Source: Spinellus fusiger (Eukaryota > Mucoromycota > Mucoromycetes > Mucorales > Phycomycetaceae). Taken from it: a stretch of DNA of 64,000 nt. The position numbers were made by a program, and so were the translations under genes. The notes below the pieces were generated by a model. That model searched no databases, was not told the DNA's origin, and worked only from the letters and a program-made list of their open reading frames with translations. The DNA lies in assembly GCA_025094145.1 (NCBI GenBank), contig JALLLS010000011.1, forward strand, positions 186,001-250,000, read 5' to 3'. Shown one piece after another: positions 45,606-58,120 of the stretch (the first letter of the stretch is position 1; the number at the start of each line of letters is the position of its first letter).

Positions 45606-47872
45606 CTATCCACTCTTATCGCGTGCTCTCCATGCCTTTTGAAGTTGCTTCATCTCCCGCTGTGTATCTGGACTGGGTGGATGACCCACATCAATCAAGT
45701 GCCAGTCTGTACCTGCGAAATTGCTGGTTTGGCCATGCACACTCTCTTCAAGCTTCATCAGTTCTGCCACAAACCCAATGTTGGGAGATACACTGGGACG
45801 TGACTTGATAAGATGGCGGTAGGCACGCTTCAATGTCCAATGTTCTGACAGTACCAAGTAGGCAAGAATCACTGCCACAGATCTTGACTTTCCTGCCTTG
45901 CAATGTACATAAATAGGCTCATGACGATGTTTGGCAGTGTCTAACAATTTAGTGACTAGCAATGGAAACAACGCATATTACCAATCACTTGGACAGCCTG
46001 CTTGAGGGTCGACTGTACATTGTGCATTTCAATTGTATCGCGTGCTGATATTTTGGTATAGGTGAAGCTCTCTTTCAAGCCAGGCACATTGTCATCACAC
46101 TCCTCTGCCATATTAAGAACATGGTGAATGGTGCGATGGTGGAGTCCCCGCATCTGTTCCTGTGTGGTGATTTCCGGTCCAAGGTACAGGAAGCCCGGGA
46201 TAATCTCAGAGATAACAAAGGACTCTTCACTGTCGGCATCTGGGGTGCTTTCTCCAGAGATGGCAGTGGGACACATGTCTATGGGGGTTTCCTGGCGTGA
46301 GGAGGGTGTACCAGGCACAGACAGTGTCTCTGATATGCATGAGAGGTCTGTGCGGGAGAGAGAGGGCATTGGAAAGGGTTTAGTAAGATGAGGAGGGCGG
46401 TGAGGGTGAGGCGTGGGCTTGGCTATAGAACGGACAGAAGTGTCTAGGCTGAACAGAGATGCTCTTCGTTGGACATTGGGGTTGGTGGCGGCGGTAGTGG
46501 TGGCACTGCGGGATTGCATGGGGAGTGGGAGTGGGAAAAGACTATGGCTTAAGGAGCGTTGAGGAGCAGGTGGGTGGTGGTGGTGGTGGTAGCCTTCTCT
46601 CATGGCACTCTGTTCAGCAGCTGTTAGCAGGGCAGAATGACCTACAAAAGGCAAAAGTGACTCTACACCCTCATGGTCTACAGGACATGGGCAGTGAGGA
46701 GGAGCAGCAGCAGGAGGAGGAAGAGGAGAAGAAGAAGGAGAAGGAGTACTGGTGGAAGCATCGACATTAGCATACTCCCATTCCTTGAATGCCTCATAGC
46801 CTCCCTGAAGCCAACAGATCTGCCCCTGATGTTGGGTAGGAATAAATAAACACTTCTCTAGTACGCCCACTAGTGTCCAAGCATAGGATGTTTTGTCTGA
46901 TTCATCCATATGGTCGTCATATACTACAATCCTAGGACAGTCTTCATGCAGGTCTTCACCCATCCAACGCTGTTTCCAAGCAAGAAAATAGTCTTTGCCT
47001 TCTGGTGTACTAATGAAGTTCTCGAGATTGAAGTTAGAAATAGCCCCTCGACGGTACCGTTTGATAAGGAGAGTGGGTAGATTCACATTGATGGCTTCTC
47101 CAATATGGGACTTTTCATAGTCTCCCAGGCTACGTATATCAATAATAAGAAGGGGGTGGATCTGTAATAGATGATGAAGTTCGCTTGGCTCCAGGGCTGT
47201 GGCTTCACGGAATACCTTGACGCCTCCAGAAGGACTGTGGGGAGGAAGGGCTGTGCTTAGTGCTGGTATCCGCTTGTTGACTTTTCCAGATGGGCGATGG
47301 TTATTTAGCATTTGCTTCCGTGGTGAGGACGGTGACATGGTTGAGTGGAGGGGTCGAGAGGTTGCATAATAAAGACTGGGACGATCTGATAAGGAGTCGC
47401 GGCGAGAACAGTGGACAGTAGGAGAAGGAGGAGAGTCAGCAGTGGTGGGAGCCATGTGCAAATCTGCCATGGACGGCAGAATAACTGGCGAACTGGCGTT
47501 GTGGTGTTGATAGGGGTTATGTCGGATATCTTTCAGGGTGCTTGTGCCTGTAGACGTAAGTTGATGCAAGTCAGTTGCAGTTAATACTAGATTTGCCCGA
47601 TGAAGAGAGGTGGCATCACGTTTCCGTGGTTTCTCGGGTGCCTCATAGGATGTTCGACAGCGACTGGGGTTACTGGAAGAGTGGCGGCGAAGAGGACTAG
47701 GACGGTGGTGGTTGGTAGAGTGGAAATGAGAGCGAGGTGACCTTGGTGTGGGGGTGGATGAGACTTCTTCGACACTTGCTTGGGCCTGAAATGCAGCAGA
47801 AAGGACATCCAAGACACTGGGTGACTGTGGAAAGAGGTCTTTTTCTGAGCAAGAGTCCAAAGGTGGGAGCAT
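45606..47872 (-). CDS. Rhodanese plus dual-specificity phosphatase (MAP-kinase-phosphatase-like)
   Basis: Exons 47872-45982 and 45955-45606 give 746 residues. The N-terminal 230 residues are Ser/Pro/His-rich. A rhodanese/Cdc25-like domain follows (about 230-370: LLIIDIRSLGDYEKSHIGEA, IVVYDDHMDESDKTSYAWTL) and then a second disordered stretch. The catalytic dual-specificity domain is at about 555-690: IIPGFLYLGPEITTQEQMRG, HVLNMAEEC, general-acid Asp in ISARDTIEM, and the P-loop YVHCKAGKSRSVAVILAYLV with Cys649 and Arg655. Rhodanese plus DSP is the layout of MAP-kinase phosphatases, so it probably dephosphorylates Thr/Tyr of a MAP kinase, though the rhodanese lacks an obvious Arg-rich kinase-docking cluster. 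The two exons are separated by only 26 nt (gtaata...gctag); this gap must be spliced, because reading through gives a stop before the active site. Confidence 0.88.
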
Positions 47873-48758
47873 CCTATCGAAACAAGTAGTGGTTGTGTGC
47901 TTGTGTGTACTGGAGATAATAAGGCAATAATAAGGCTCAAGAATAGGCTTTCTTGAGTAAGAACAAGTAGAAGAGTGACGTAGTGGATTTTTAAGACGAC
48001 AAGGCTAGGCTAGGCTAGGCTAGGCTAGGCTGGCATAAAGAGGCAGTTATAGTGTAGAGTGTCTTGTTTGTAGATATTTCTCCGAGAGTTCTGCCTATGA
48101 AGCAGTCTCTTTCTCTATCTCTTTCTCTTATCGTCCATGTCACTATTATATTATTATTACAGTGTTAAGTTGTTATTACAGTGTTAAATTGTTATTACAG
48201 TATTACAGTGCTAAATTGTTATTACAGTATTACAGTATTATATTATTATTACAGTATTACAGTATTATATTATTATTAAAGTATTACAGTATTATATTAT
48301 TATCATTATCATCATTATTATCATCATGGAATTACCTTCTTCCTCTTACAAGTCAAGGAATAGAAAGTATAAATTCAATCAGTGAATGTCACAGTAGATT
48401 CAACATAGCAGTTATAGGCTTATTCTATTATCCTATTGAACATATACAGTAGTATAAAATAAAGAGAGGAAGAGACAAGTGCATTTATTTTATGAAAAAA
48501 ATAAAGGGTATAATCTAAGAGTACTTTTATTAGAGCCATAGGTGAGCATGTAGATGGGTAAGAGTGTATAGGCATGTAGATGGGTAGGGTGGGGCATAGA
48601 TAAAGTAAAGCATAATATGTATGTGCAGAAATTAAGAAATCACAGTAAAAACAAAATTGCCATCAATTAACAAGAAAAATAGAAAAGTAGAAAAGTAGAA
48701 AAATGGAAAATAAAACGAGAAAAAATACAATAAGATTTCATATGGTACATATCATCTT
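47873..48758. other. Spacer with CTAGG and TTATTACAG repeats
   Basis: Six CTAGG units lie at 48004-48031. Units of TTATTACAGTGTTAAA/TTATTACAGTATTACAG cover 48150-48310. No gene supported. The left part is the phosphatase promoter and the right part the 3' end of the next gene. Confidence 0.5.
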
Positions 48759-49488
48759 TTAAGGAGATGACACTGTTAATATTGAAAGACCTGAGGCTCG
48801 CTTGTTGGTTGTTATCTCTCCACGCAATTCTGCAATCTTCTTGGTCTGGCGGTCTACAATCGACATGAGCTGTTGTATACGCATTTTATACTGTTCTTGA
48901 ATATATCTTGAGTCTGCCAGTTCTCTTTGTAACTGCTCAACCTGAGGCTGTTGCGGTTGATGTGGTTGTGGTTGTGGTTGAGTGGGTGAAATTCGAGAAC
49001 TCATTGTGCTGAACCAGCTATCGGGGCTATCAGATTTGATCGTAGGGGCATCATAAGGAACCATTGATGCTTGCTGAGTCTAATATTAAGTAAATAGTAA
49101 GTGATCGGTATATTAAGCACATATGTAAATCCTGCCAATAAATCGATTATACCTTTTGTGCATGCCTAGGTGTGACAGCTGTGTTATACTCCCACTGATG
49201 CTGGTATACATAGGCTTCTGGCAAAGGAATCATAGAAGACACATTGGGTGCTGTTGGATAATTTGAGACAGGCACAGGTATATCCATCTCCACAGACATT
49301 GGGTAATGGTATGGTACAGTCGTATCTCCGTTTGCAAAAGTACTGGCAGTATGACTTTCTTGAGAATGTATACTTTGAGATTCATGGTTCTTGCTAGTTT
49401 GTGAATAATGAAATCTCCGAGAGTGGGATGGTATTATAGGTGAAGGTAGGTGTGATTGAATTCTGCTGTTTGGGTAGCTGGCCATCAT
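48759..49488 (-). CDS. Hypothetical protein with C-terminal coiled coil
   Basis: Exons 49488-49153 and 49079-48759, 218 residues. The N-terminal 150 residues are Ser/Pro/Gln/Tyr-rich and disordered (YPMSVEMDIPVPVSNYPTAP). A PQ-rich stretch (PTQPQPQPHQPQQPQ) precedes a heptad-like helix VEQLQRELADSRYIQEQYKM and RIQQLMSIVDRQTKKIAELR. Exon phase, GT-AG borders and clean frames support a real gene. No family recognised; a coiled-coil adaptor or transcription cofactor is possible but unsupported. Confidence 0.65.
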
Positions 49489-52400
49489 AGAGAGTCGACT
49501 CAGAATATTAAAAGATGAAAGAAAAAAGAAAAAGGTAACATAGTGATTAATATGTTTTGCATGCTTTATAAATAAACACCTTATTTAGAAAAGTAAATAG
49601 TCACTTGTATGGGCTCCAACTTCCAGTGAGAGGGAGAGGGAGAGTGTGTGTACGTTGGTGTGGAGAAATGAATGCAATGCGCCGTGGTTCCAATGTAGGC
49701 GCCGCGCAGTAACATCCAAGTTTTGTCTATTTTTATTTATTCAACATCTACGTAATTGATTTGTACTAATATAGAACAGTTAATGTTCTAGGATATGTAA
49801 TGTTGGCTGATAGGCTGAATGACTGATAAAGAAAGTGTTTGTAATCTCTATCAAATTCTCAGTTCTTCTGTCAAGTCTTATGTGCATTGTCTTTAGTTAC
49901 GTATTGATTAGTAAAAATTAGGCCAAAATATATAAGTATTCTATAGAAAGACTTTGTTATGATGCAATGATGGTCTATCTAGCATACATTGATACGCAGA
50001 TGAAGATATGCTTTCAGTACTCGCACTTTTAAAATCTCTCAACTCCACTTTTATGAACAGGAATGTCCCTAATAAAGACATATCTGAGCTATACACGGAG
50101 GGTAAACCTTGCCTTTTTGTACACATACATTGTAGTCTGTTTGCTATGTAGATAGTTTGCTTGGTAGAAAGTCGGGTTTGCATGCAAGTGTAAAGATAAA
50201 TTAGTAAATAAATAGAAAGATAAATATTCCCGGGAGAGCATCTAAAGACATGCAGGCACACTACTTTTTTTTTATATATATATCGATATAAGTATGTGTT
50301 GATTGATTAAATATTTATAAGATTATACACAAATATATATCTATTTAGCTACTTTTATTATACTATTTTCAATTGTTTGAAAAGTTCGAGATTCAAATAT
50401 AATGATACTTTAGTATTTGATATATCAACATATCAAAGCATTCATAAGTCCATGGGTAGATGAATCCATTTATCCATGGACAGTTATAGATTTGCAAACT
50501 CACAAGTGTGGAGATGTATGACTGTATTGGAATATTGATTTGCACCCGTACAGTGTTATAACCCCACACACATACAAGCATATCCATGGGCTATTACAAA
50601 TGGGTATCTTTCTAAATTTGAGATTGCCTATACCTAAATAATGAGACACATAATTAAATCAAAGTGTATTGATACCCTCGGTGTGACACCATATCCAGCC
50701 AACAAAGTATGAAAATAGGTACTAGTTTTAAGGTTTTGGTAACTATGTCTGTCTTTGACTATGCTTCTAGCATTCTCTGTATCACTGTATTCGTATGTTT
50801 TCGGTAATTTTGCTATAATGTACTGTTTAGACTCTTGTTCTGATAAATTAATATATAGTATATTACTATAATTTGATAGTATCCCGATCAAATAGCTGTG
50901 GGTTGTCTTCTTTCTCAAAAATAGTAAGAAACCCAGGGCTTGGCTTCAAGAAACTAAAAATATTCTCCGTGGCATAATTAAAGGTCAAGTGTGAAAGAGA
51001 AAAGATAATCTGATGTTATAAAATTGTTAAAGTAATACCGCTGTGGGTATTTGAAAATAGGAAAATAAAAACAACCTCCTCTCTATTGTGATAAGCAGGA
51101 GAGACGATGGCATGAGCCATGTGACATATTCTTATTCGATTGATGTACCGAACGGAGCGCAGAATCAGATATAAACACTGAGATAAATGTATTAAATGGC
51201 GCTTTTATAAGCCATTTATTTCTGTCAGTTACTATCTATACAGTAGTGAGCTTTGTTGGCTTAAAGTACCCTTACGACATACAGCTTTATTTGTTCTACT
51301 GATCATCTCCATGAAACCAAGAAGCTGGTATTGGGTAGTATAATACAAACAGTTCCTGAAAAATCACTTTGTTAGCTGTCAGTGCTATATCAAGCAATCA
51401 TGCGTCTGTCTTTTCTTTTTTTCTTTTTAAGGTTTTTATCAAACAGTTCTGCAAACCTTACCTTATTTCTCTTCCATTCATAAACACACACATGTAACCA
51501 TACTCTCTCTTTCGACATAACAATAAAGGAAATAAGCTAGAGCCATTCTATCTTTTTTGTAGTGTAACTCTCCTATTTTAATAAAAGACAATTCTATATC
51601 TTTATATATAAAGACTCGGTATAAAATTCCCGAGTCTATACACTTCCTTAAAAGAAACTCCCTCTGGAATAAAGAAACACCTACAATTATTGTTCATAAT
51701 CTATCTTGAATAGGATTTTTATTCACAGAATATACCTCAGTAACTTCATTTATGCGACACGAGCCTCATAGTATTTCATGAAGGCCTTATTTTACACTAA
51801 TTGATATGATGGTTATCTGATGTATGGCCATTTGTAGGATAAATATCTATTTTATAAATTTCAGGAATCAAGGTGTTAAGGTTTAAAGAGTATAAAAGAT
51901 CAAATGCTAAGAATATTTTGTATTGTTTTATAGCATATGAATTTGTAGAAATACAAACTATATTTATTTGTACTTTTTATTTGTCCAAGATCATAAGTAT
52001 GTGGCACATGTATAAGAGTAATAGATAGGTATATTAATACAGGTATACAGGTTTTTTTTATAGTTATATCACTAAGAGGTATAATAAAACCTGTATTGGT
52101 ATTCATCATCAGAGTAGGCCAACATTTAGATTGGATAAAATCTAATCACTCAACAGGAAAACCTTTGTGAAATATGCACATAAAGAGCATTCTATTCAGT
52201 CTATTTTCATATATTAAAGGATACCTTAATACAAAGAAGGTATATAAATAATAACACACTGCTAATAAAGTATAAAGATCAAATCAGCTTTATTTATTAG
52301 ATGAACACTATGAAGAGTATTTTATATTTATTAAGGTGATTCATGTATCTTTTTCTTCCTTCCTTCCTTTTTTTGTACCAAGAATTGCAAAATTAAAGTG

Positions 52401-52884
52401 ACCTATCCTACATGGAGGTTTCTATGTCAATGAATATTGCTCAACACATTCATCATTGATCTTGAAGGGATTCACTGGGTAGACTGATCATGAATGATAG
52501 CCTGTATTAATGAACCAATAAATTAATATATTAATATATCATTCTATCTATTTTTATATGTCTCCGTCGATTGTAGGGTTTATCTTTGCTCTTCTTCTGC
52601 CTGTACTGATTCTTATGAAATGCCATATATAAAGGAGAAAATTCATTTTGATTTTTCTATACAATTTAGAACTCATCTTTTCACTCTTGAGATAGTCTAC
52701 AATAATGCTTGCTGTGGACAAGTCACGCTGTTCAACGTCACACTTTCTGCTGTTTGTAAGTGTCTAATGAAAATAGGACTTACTTGTTTGATTGACACGC
52801 ACTGAGAACTTATGGGTAATGAGTAACGGATATTCCCCCAGCAACTCTACTAATCTTGAAGCAATGTATACATTGAATGTGTAT
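49489..52884. other. Long A+T-rich gene-free spacer
   Basis: No gene is supported. The upstream 250 bp contain the promoter of the coiled-coil gene (GAGAGGGAGAGGGAGAG at 49628-49645). A 94-codon minus-strand frame at 50634-50918 is protein-like in places but has no neighbours or family. The end (52600-52884) is the probable NSP1 promoter. Confidence 0.5.
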
Positions 52885-54954
52885 ATGACTATAGCGTTTA
52901 ACTTTGGAGACAACGCAAATAAGCCTACTGGCGCTTTTGGATTCGGCGCTCAGAGTATGTAGGCAACATGGGTCTTTACATTTGTCTACTGTTACTTATG
53001 CACCCCATTAGATACTGGTGCACCCGCTGCTGGAGGGTTTACGTTTAATAGTGCTGCTCCTGCTCCTGCCGCCGCTCCTGCTACTGGTGGATTCACGTTT
53101 GGAGGTGCCGCACCCACTGCTGCACCTGCCACTGGTGGATTTGGAGGATTTGGCGCTGCACCTGCCACTGGTGGATTTGGAGGATTTGGAGGAGGTGCTA
53201 GTACACCTGCTGCTGCTGGTGGATTTGGTGCTGCTCCCACTACACCCGCCGTTGGTGGATTTGGTGCTGCTGCTCTGCTGTGGATTTGGTGCTTTGGTTT
53301 GTGCTGCTCCTGCTGCTGGTGGATTTGGAGGATTTGGAGGAGGTGCTAGTATACCTGCTGCTGCTGGTGGATTTGGTGCTGCTCCTACTACACCCGCTGT
53401 TGGTGGATTTGGTGCTGCTCCCACTACACCCGCCGTTGGTGGATTTGGTGGTGCTGCTCCTGCTGCTGGTGGATTTGGAGGATTTGGTGGTGCTGCTCGT
53501 GCTGCTACACCTGCTGCTGCTGGTGGATTTGGAGGATTTGGTGCTACTGCTAATACACCTGCTGCTGTTGGTGGGTTTGGTGCTACTGCCGCTGCACCTG
53601 CTGTCAGTGGAGGATTCGGTGGGTTTGGTGCTTCTACTACCGCTGCTACTGTTAGCACACCTGCTGCTGGATTATTTGGTGGAGCATTTGGCAGTACACC
53701 TGCTATACCCACTGCTGCTACACCCGCTGCTGCTACACCCACTGCTGGTGGATTTGGTGTTTCTGCTACAGCACCTTCCACTAGCCTATTTGGTGGTGCC
53801 TCAGGCGCAAGTGGATTATCTTTTGGTACACCACCAGCATCTACACCTACAACCACACCCATCACACCTGCCTCTTCTGCACTGCCATTAGGGGGTTCTA
53901 GTGGTGCTGCCCTGTCCTTTGGAGGATTTGGTGCAGCAACCTCCACACCTGCTACACCTGCTACACCTACAGCTTCCACTGCTGCTACTACGACACCCTC
54001 TTCTACAGCCACCACGACACCTGCAACCTTTTCTTTCGGTGGATTCTCCGCTAATGCCAAACCTACTGAAACAAATCCTAGTAAGTTATTCTTGAACCAA
54101 ATGGAAATAGGCGGTCTACTGATGCATTGTAGCCACTAGCCTTGGTGCATTAAGTGCCCCTACATTAACAACTCAACCCAATGGATTTGCCAGTACACAA
54201 GCACCAGCAGCCACTATTCCTACACCTTCTTCTCTTAAAAACAAAACCATGGAAGAACTCTTGAATACATGGACAGCCGAACTCACCAAACAGACAAAAG
54301 ATTTCCATAAGAAGGCTACTCAAGTCTCTCACTGGGATCGTCAATTGATTGAAAATGGCACAGCTGTAAGTTATAGAGTCACCAGCTACAGCACTTATAC
54401 TTCTATAGATCAACAAATTGTATGAGAATGTGACTCAAGTAGAGTTAGCCCATACAGAGATTGATAATACAATGCTACTTGTGGAAAGACATCAGGATGA
54501 ACTGGGTCGTATTCTCGATGGGTATGAAAAACAGCTTCAGAATGCTCTGGAAGAAGGTTTCTTCGAGCAACCCCTTCTTCCTGCAGACATGATTCGTGAG
54601 AGTGCCTATGGTGTAGCCGAAACACTGAATGGTCAATTGGACGACGTGAATAGAAACCTGAGTGTGATGATTGAAGAGGTCAACAACATGAGCATTGCTA
54701 GTCAACCAGAAGTCACTGATGATCACCATGAAGATACAGTAAGATATACTATTTGTGCATTGTTGTTGTTGTTGTTGTTATTTTCTCATGAATGTCTATA
54801 GGTTGGCCAGATTGTGAAGATCCTTAACTCTCATTTAACCTCTCTTCAGTGGATCGATTCTGCTTCTTCAAGACTGCAGACAAAATTGCAGGAAGCAAGT
54901 AATATGAAAGAAAGAGTCACACAACAACAGCCAGTCTACCGCAATGACTACTAA
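52885..54954 (+). CDS. NSP1: NSP1/NUP62 FG-nucleoporin (one apparent frameshift)
   Basis: Exons 52885-52954, 53012-54080, 54133-54365, 54409-54738, 54802-54954. Exon 1 gives MTIAFNFGDNANKPTGAFGF; exon 2 is a long Ala/Pro/Thr-rich FG domain with many GGFG and GGFGGFG repeats; the last three exons form the Nsp1_C coiled-coil region (TMEELLNTWTAELTKQTKDF, ALEEGFFEQPLLPADMIRES, DDVNRNLSVMIEEVNNMSIA, IVKILNSHLTSLQWIDSASS). Nsp1/Nup62 lines the central channel of the nuclear pore and anchors through coiled coils to the Nup54/Nup58-type and Nup82-type partners. In exon 2 the FG frame changes once near 53270-53290, and exon 2 is one base too long for the flanking phases, so there is a single net +1 shift in repeat DNA. 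The change may be an assembly error or a real mutation. Confidence 0.85.
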
Positions 54955-55041
54955 ATAGCAACTAGCATCAAAGCGAATCCGAAGCGCTGATTCAATTCTC
55001 TTATAAATAAAATATGAAGCGTAGCAAACCGTCTCTTTACC

Positions 55042-56659
55042 ATGCAGACTCCATTCGTGGCTAGTCCTTATGGGGTTAAGCAGCAGAACATTGCTCATTT
55101 GTACAGTCAAATCCAAGTAGCCATAGACAGTGCCCACAGAGCACGCACCCAGTCACAACCAAGACATGTCCCACCCAGTCTTGCTTTGGACAGTCGATCA
55201 TCCACCTCATCCGACCCATGCAGCCTCAGCAGTAGTTTTAGTAGTCCATTAACTCCCAAACATGCAGTTCTGTGTGCATGTCACCAGTGGCTAGTGTCTT
55301 TAGACTCAAGTCACTGCGGGCTATGTGATGAGCCCCTCCCAGTTATGGAGCATTGGCACACTCTACGCCAGACTCAGTCCAAAGCTATCAAAGACGCCCG
55401 TGGTAAAATAGAGGAGTTGATGAAGCAGCAGAAGCAGTGTACAGAAAGAATAGAGTTGATGAAAACCACCCACAGAGACAAGGAGGAGGCTGTTTGCAAA
55501 TGTATTGATAGTATGCACTCCCTTCAACACGACCTTAAAGTACTCGAGCAAAAGTATCAGTGCGAACAAAAACAAATTGTGGAAATCCAAGAGTCTAAAG
55601 AGAATGTTAAGATGGAGATTGAGGATTTAACAGTTAAGCTTTTTGAGGAAGCCACCCATATGATGAAAGTGGAGCAGAAGGAGAAGCGTATTCTTCAGGT
55701 AGCCTACGATTCACTCGAAGCACAGTTGAAAGAAGCACAGGACAATCTGATGACAGTGGTGGCACTTCTGGAAACAGTGAGGCAGGAAATAGGGGATGTA
55801 GAAGACGACTCAGAGGCAGTGGAAGAAAACACCAAACCCAATGTTATTCCTCTCTCTTCAATGACACGGGCGCATTATGATTTGGCTCAACTACACCAGC
55901 TACCCCTGTGTAGTTCAATACAAGACTTTAAAGATGAGAATTTATTGGAAGAGTTTGAGCATTTCTTGGGTGCTATTCTTAATGTTCCTTTGCGCCGGGT
56001 GTACAATGAGCCTTTTATGAAGCATTGCGTTCGCGAAGATGTTGAACCTTGTCTGCGCTTTGGACCGAATCCCCGTCTTACAGCCAAAAAGATGATGGAA
56101 GCAATTCAAGTGAAAACATGTCTTGTAGAAGAATGTCCGCCGGGATTTGCAGAAGAAGAACAAACAGAAGCCCCCGCCACCACGAGTCTGTGGAGTCGAT
56201 TCGGAACTACCCCATTTCACGGCTGTGGTGCCTGTGGAAGGAGTGGAGGAGAGAATCGGGCTTCCATACTGACTTATCGGTTCCGAATATCATATTTTGA
56301 TACATGGACTTGTATTGACCGATACTGCCGAGACCGTCTTGTGTCTGTCATTGAGTTTTATTCTTTTTTGAGATCCCTTCGTATGGGTCTTTACCGAGAG
56401 CGCCCAATAAAAGAAGTATATGAAGAGTGTGTGCGTCTAAGACTTCAAATGTTCTTGTCAAGGTAAGGAATTAAGAACCTACTCTGTTGTACAGCCATTA
56501 ACTTTAAATAGAATGGGCTCATTGGGTCATTACTTGCAAGATATTGATGTTCATCCCTATGCTGTTGGAAATCCCTCTTTAGTCGTTGATTCTGCCCAGG
56601 ACGATGGGTGTTCTTCTACCAATGACTCCATCTCTACTGTTCTGTCAGCCACAACCTAA
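55042..56659 (+). CDS. SEC2: Sec2-like Rab guanine-nucleotide exchange factor
   Basis: Exons 55042-56462 and 56512-56659, 522 residues. After a Ser/Pro-rich N-terminus and a CACHQWLVSLDSSHCGLC cysteine cluster (about residues 77-94, possibly metal-binding) comes a long coiled coil (about 105-270) holding the Sec2 hallmark MEIEDLTVKLFEEATHMM, the segment that opens the nucleotide pocket of Sec4/Rab8. A C-terminal Rabin8/GRAB-like domain includes SYFDTWTCIDRYCRDRLVSV and ERPIKEVYEECVRLRLQMFL, then RMGSLGHYL across the intron. Sec2 activates the Rab Sec4 on secretory vesicles for polarised exocytosis at the hyphal tip. The start is 87 bp after the NSP1 stop, so the promoter must be very short or inside NSP1. 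Confidence 0.8.
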
Positions 56660-58120
56660 TTAGCTTCCATTTACCCACTCCACTCCATCTTACTTAATCC
56701 TATTTATTATTCGTTCTAATCTACCATTTTGCTTTTGGGGTTAGCCTGTCTTCTCACTATCTATCACCAATAAGACTATTTGTTATTAATATTTCCCCCT
56801 AATATATGACTTATTTATCAAAGCCTACATCTCAGGATCCATTTTTAAACAGGCAGTGTGTAGTACTATGATAAGATAGATATGAACAGGTCATCCCTTT
56901 TTAAAGCAGCGAAATAAGCACAAGTATGTCAGTGCAGCTGTGGAATCACTGTCATTATGACTTTTATTTTGTTTTATTTTGATATTCGTAGTATTTCTTC
57001 TTGCTCAGTTTGAAAAATAGCAATAATAATAATAGGAAAAGCAGTAGGAAAAAAAATAAAAGAAAAGAAAAAAGGTAAGGGTTAAGAAATATATGCACGC
57101 AACAGTTGGATATCGAATAAAATATTTTCAAATAAAAGCATACCCAATGGTTGGTTCATAAGTCCCACTATGGTTGTGCATATTATTTTTATTTTTATTT
57201 TGTAGTGGTGCTATGAATGGTAGATTATACTATTTTAGTGATTCAATGCTATTAGCACCCCACATTACTCTTCTAAACTAATAGACTAAGTGTCCATTGA
57301 ATTCATAGAGATGATAGATCACAGGTCTGGTTTTGTTACTGCATTCAATAAGATGTTGTTCTTGCCGCTCATTATGACGTGTCATTATAAATAGATGCTA
57401 TTATAATAAAACCTTTTCTAGAATAATAAATAATAACGTTATGAGTCGTATTCCAAGGAGGGAGAGCCAATTCAGTTTACATTTATTCAGTTTACATTTA
57501 TTTCTGCCTGGTTAAATTTCTATTGTTATTATTACTATGAATAGGGTTATTACTACCATTAATAGGGTTATTGTTATCGCTGTTGCTATTACTATAATTA
57601 CTAACACAAATTGCGAATAGTCTATTGGATGAGCCATTTTCATAGATTTGGTTTGAATATGTTTCACAGTACTCTGAGTCAAAATCAGTCGTCTTTTTCA
57701 AGTACCCTCATGAGACTATTTTTTATCTGATCTATAGTCTATATTCACCACCACCCATGGTCATGAAGGAAGAATGATCCATCACTACACTCATTCTATT
57801 ATTTGCTTTGAAATAATTCTCTCTGAATCAACTGTAAATATGTTCAGAAAGAGAACAGTGCTATTCACTAGGGGTGGACGAGCATTGTATCCTTCATTTA
57901 ATTAGTAGATTGGTACTAAACCAGCCTGTATTTCTTGTGTTTACTAAATAAAATAAAATAAAACTTTGATTGCATATCGTTCCTAAAGCAGTCTTCGTTG
58001 CCTCCATTCTGACGGGCAATGTGGTATTGCTCTCAAGAACCACGCTTTTATTCCCCCATAAATAAAAATAAAAATCTATCTTGACTTTATATCAGTCATG
58101 CATTCCTAGCAAAGATTTAT
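56660..58120. other. Gene-free spacer
   Basis: A+T-rich, no supported coding region. An Asn/Ser-rich minus-strand frame at 57498-57701 derives from TTATTAC/TTACTA repeats. Confidence 0.5.

Noticed and set aside
50634..50918. 94-codon minus-strand frame
   Set aside because: Isolated in A+T-rich spacer, no splice partners and no recognised family, although parts look protein-like.
53018..54139. 373-codon and antisense 350-codon frames over NSP1
   Set aside because: They are by-products of the GC-rich FG codon repeat; only the frame joining exons 1, 3, 4 and 5 gives Nsp1 features.
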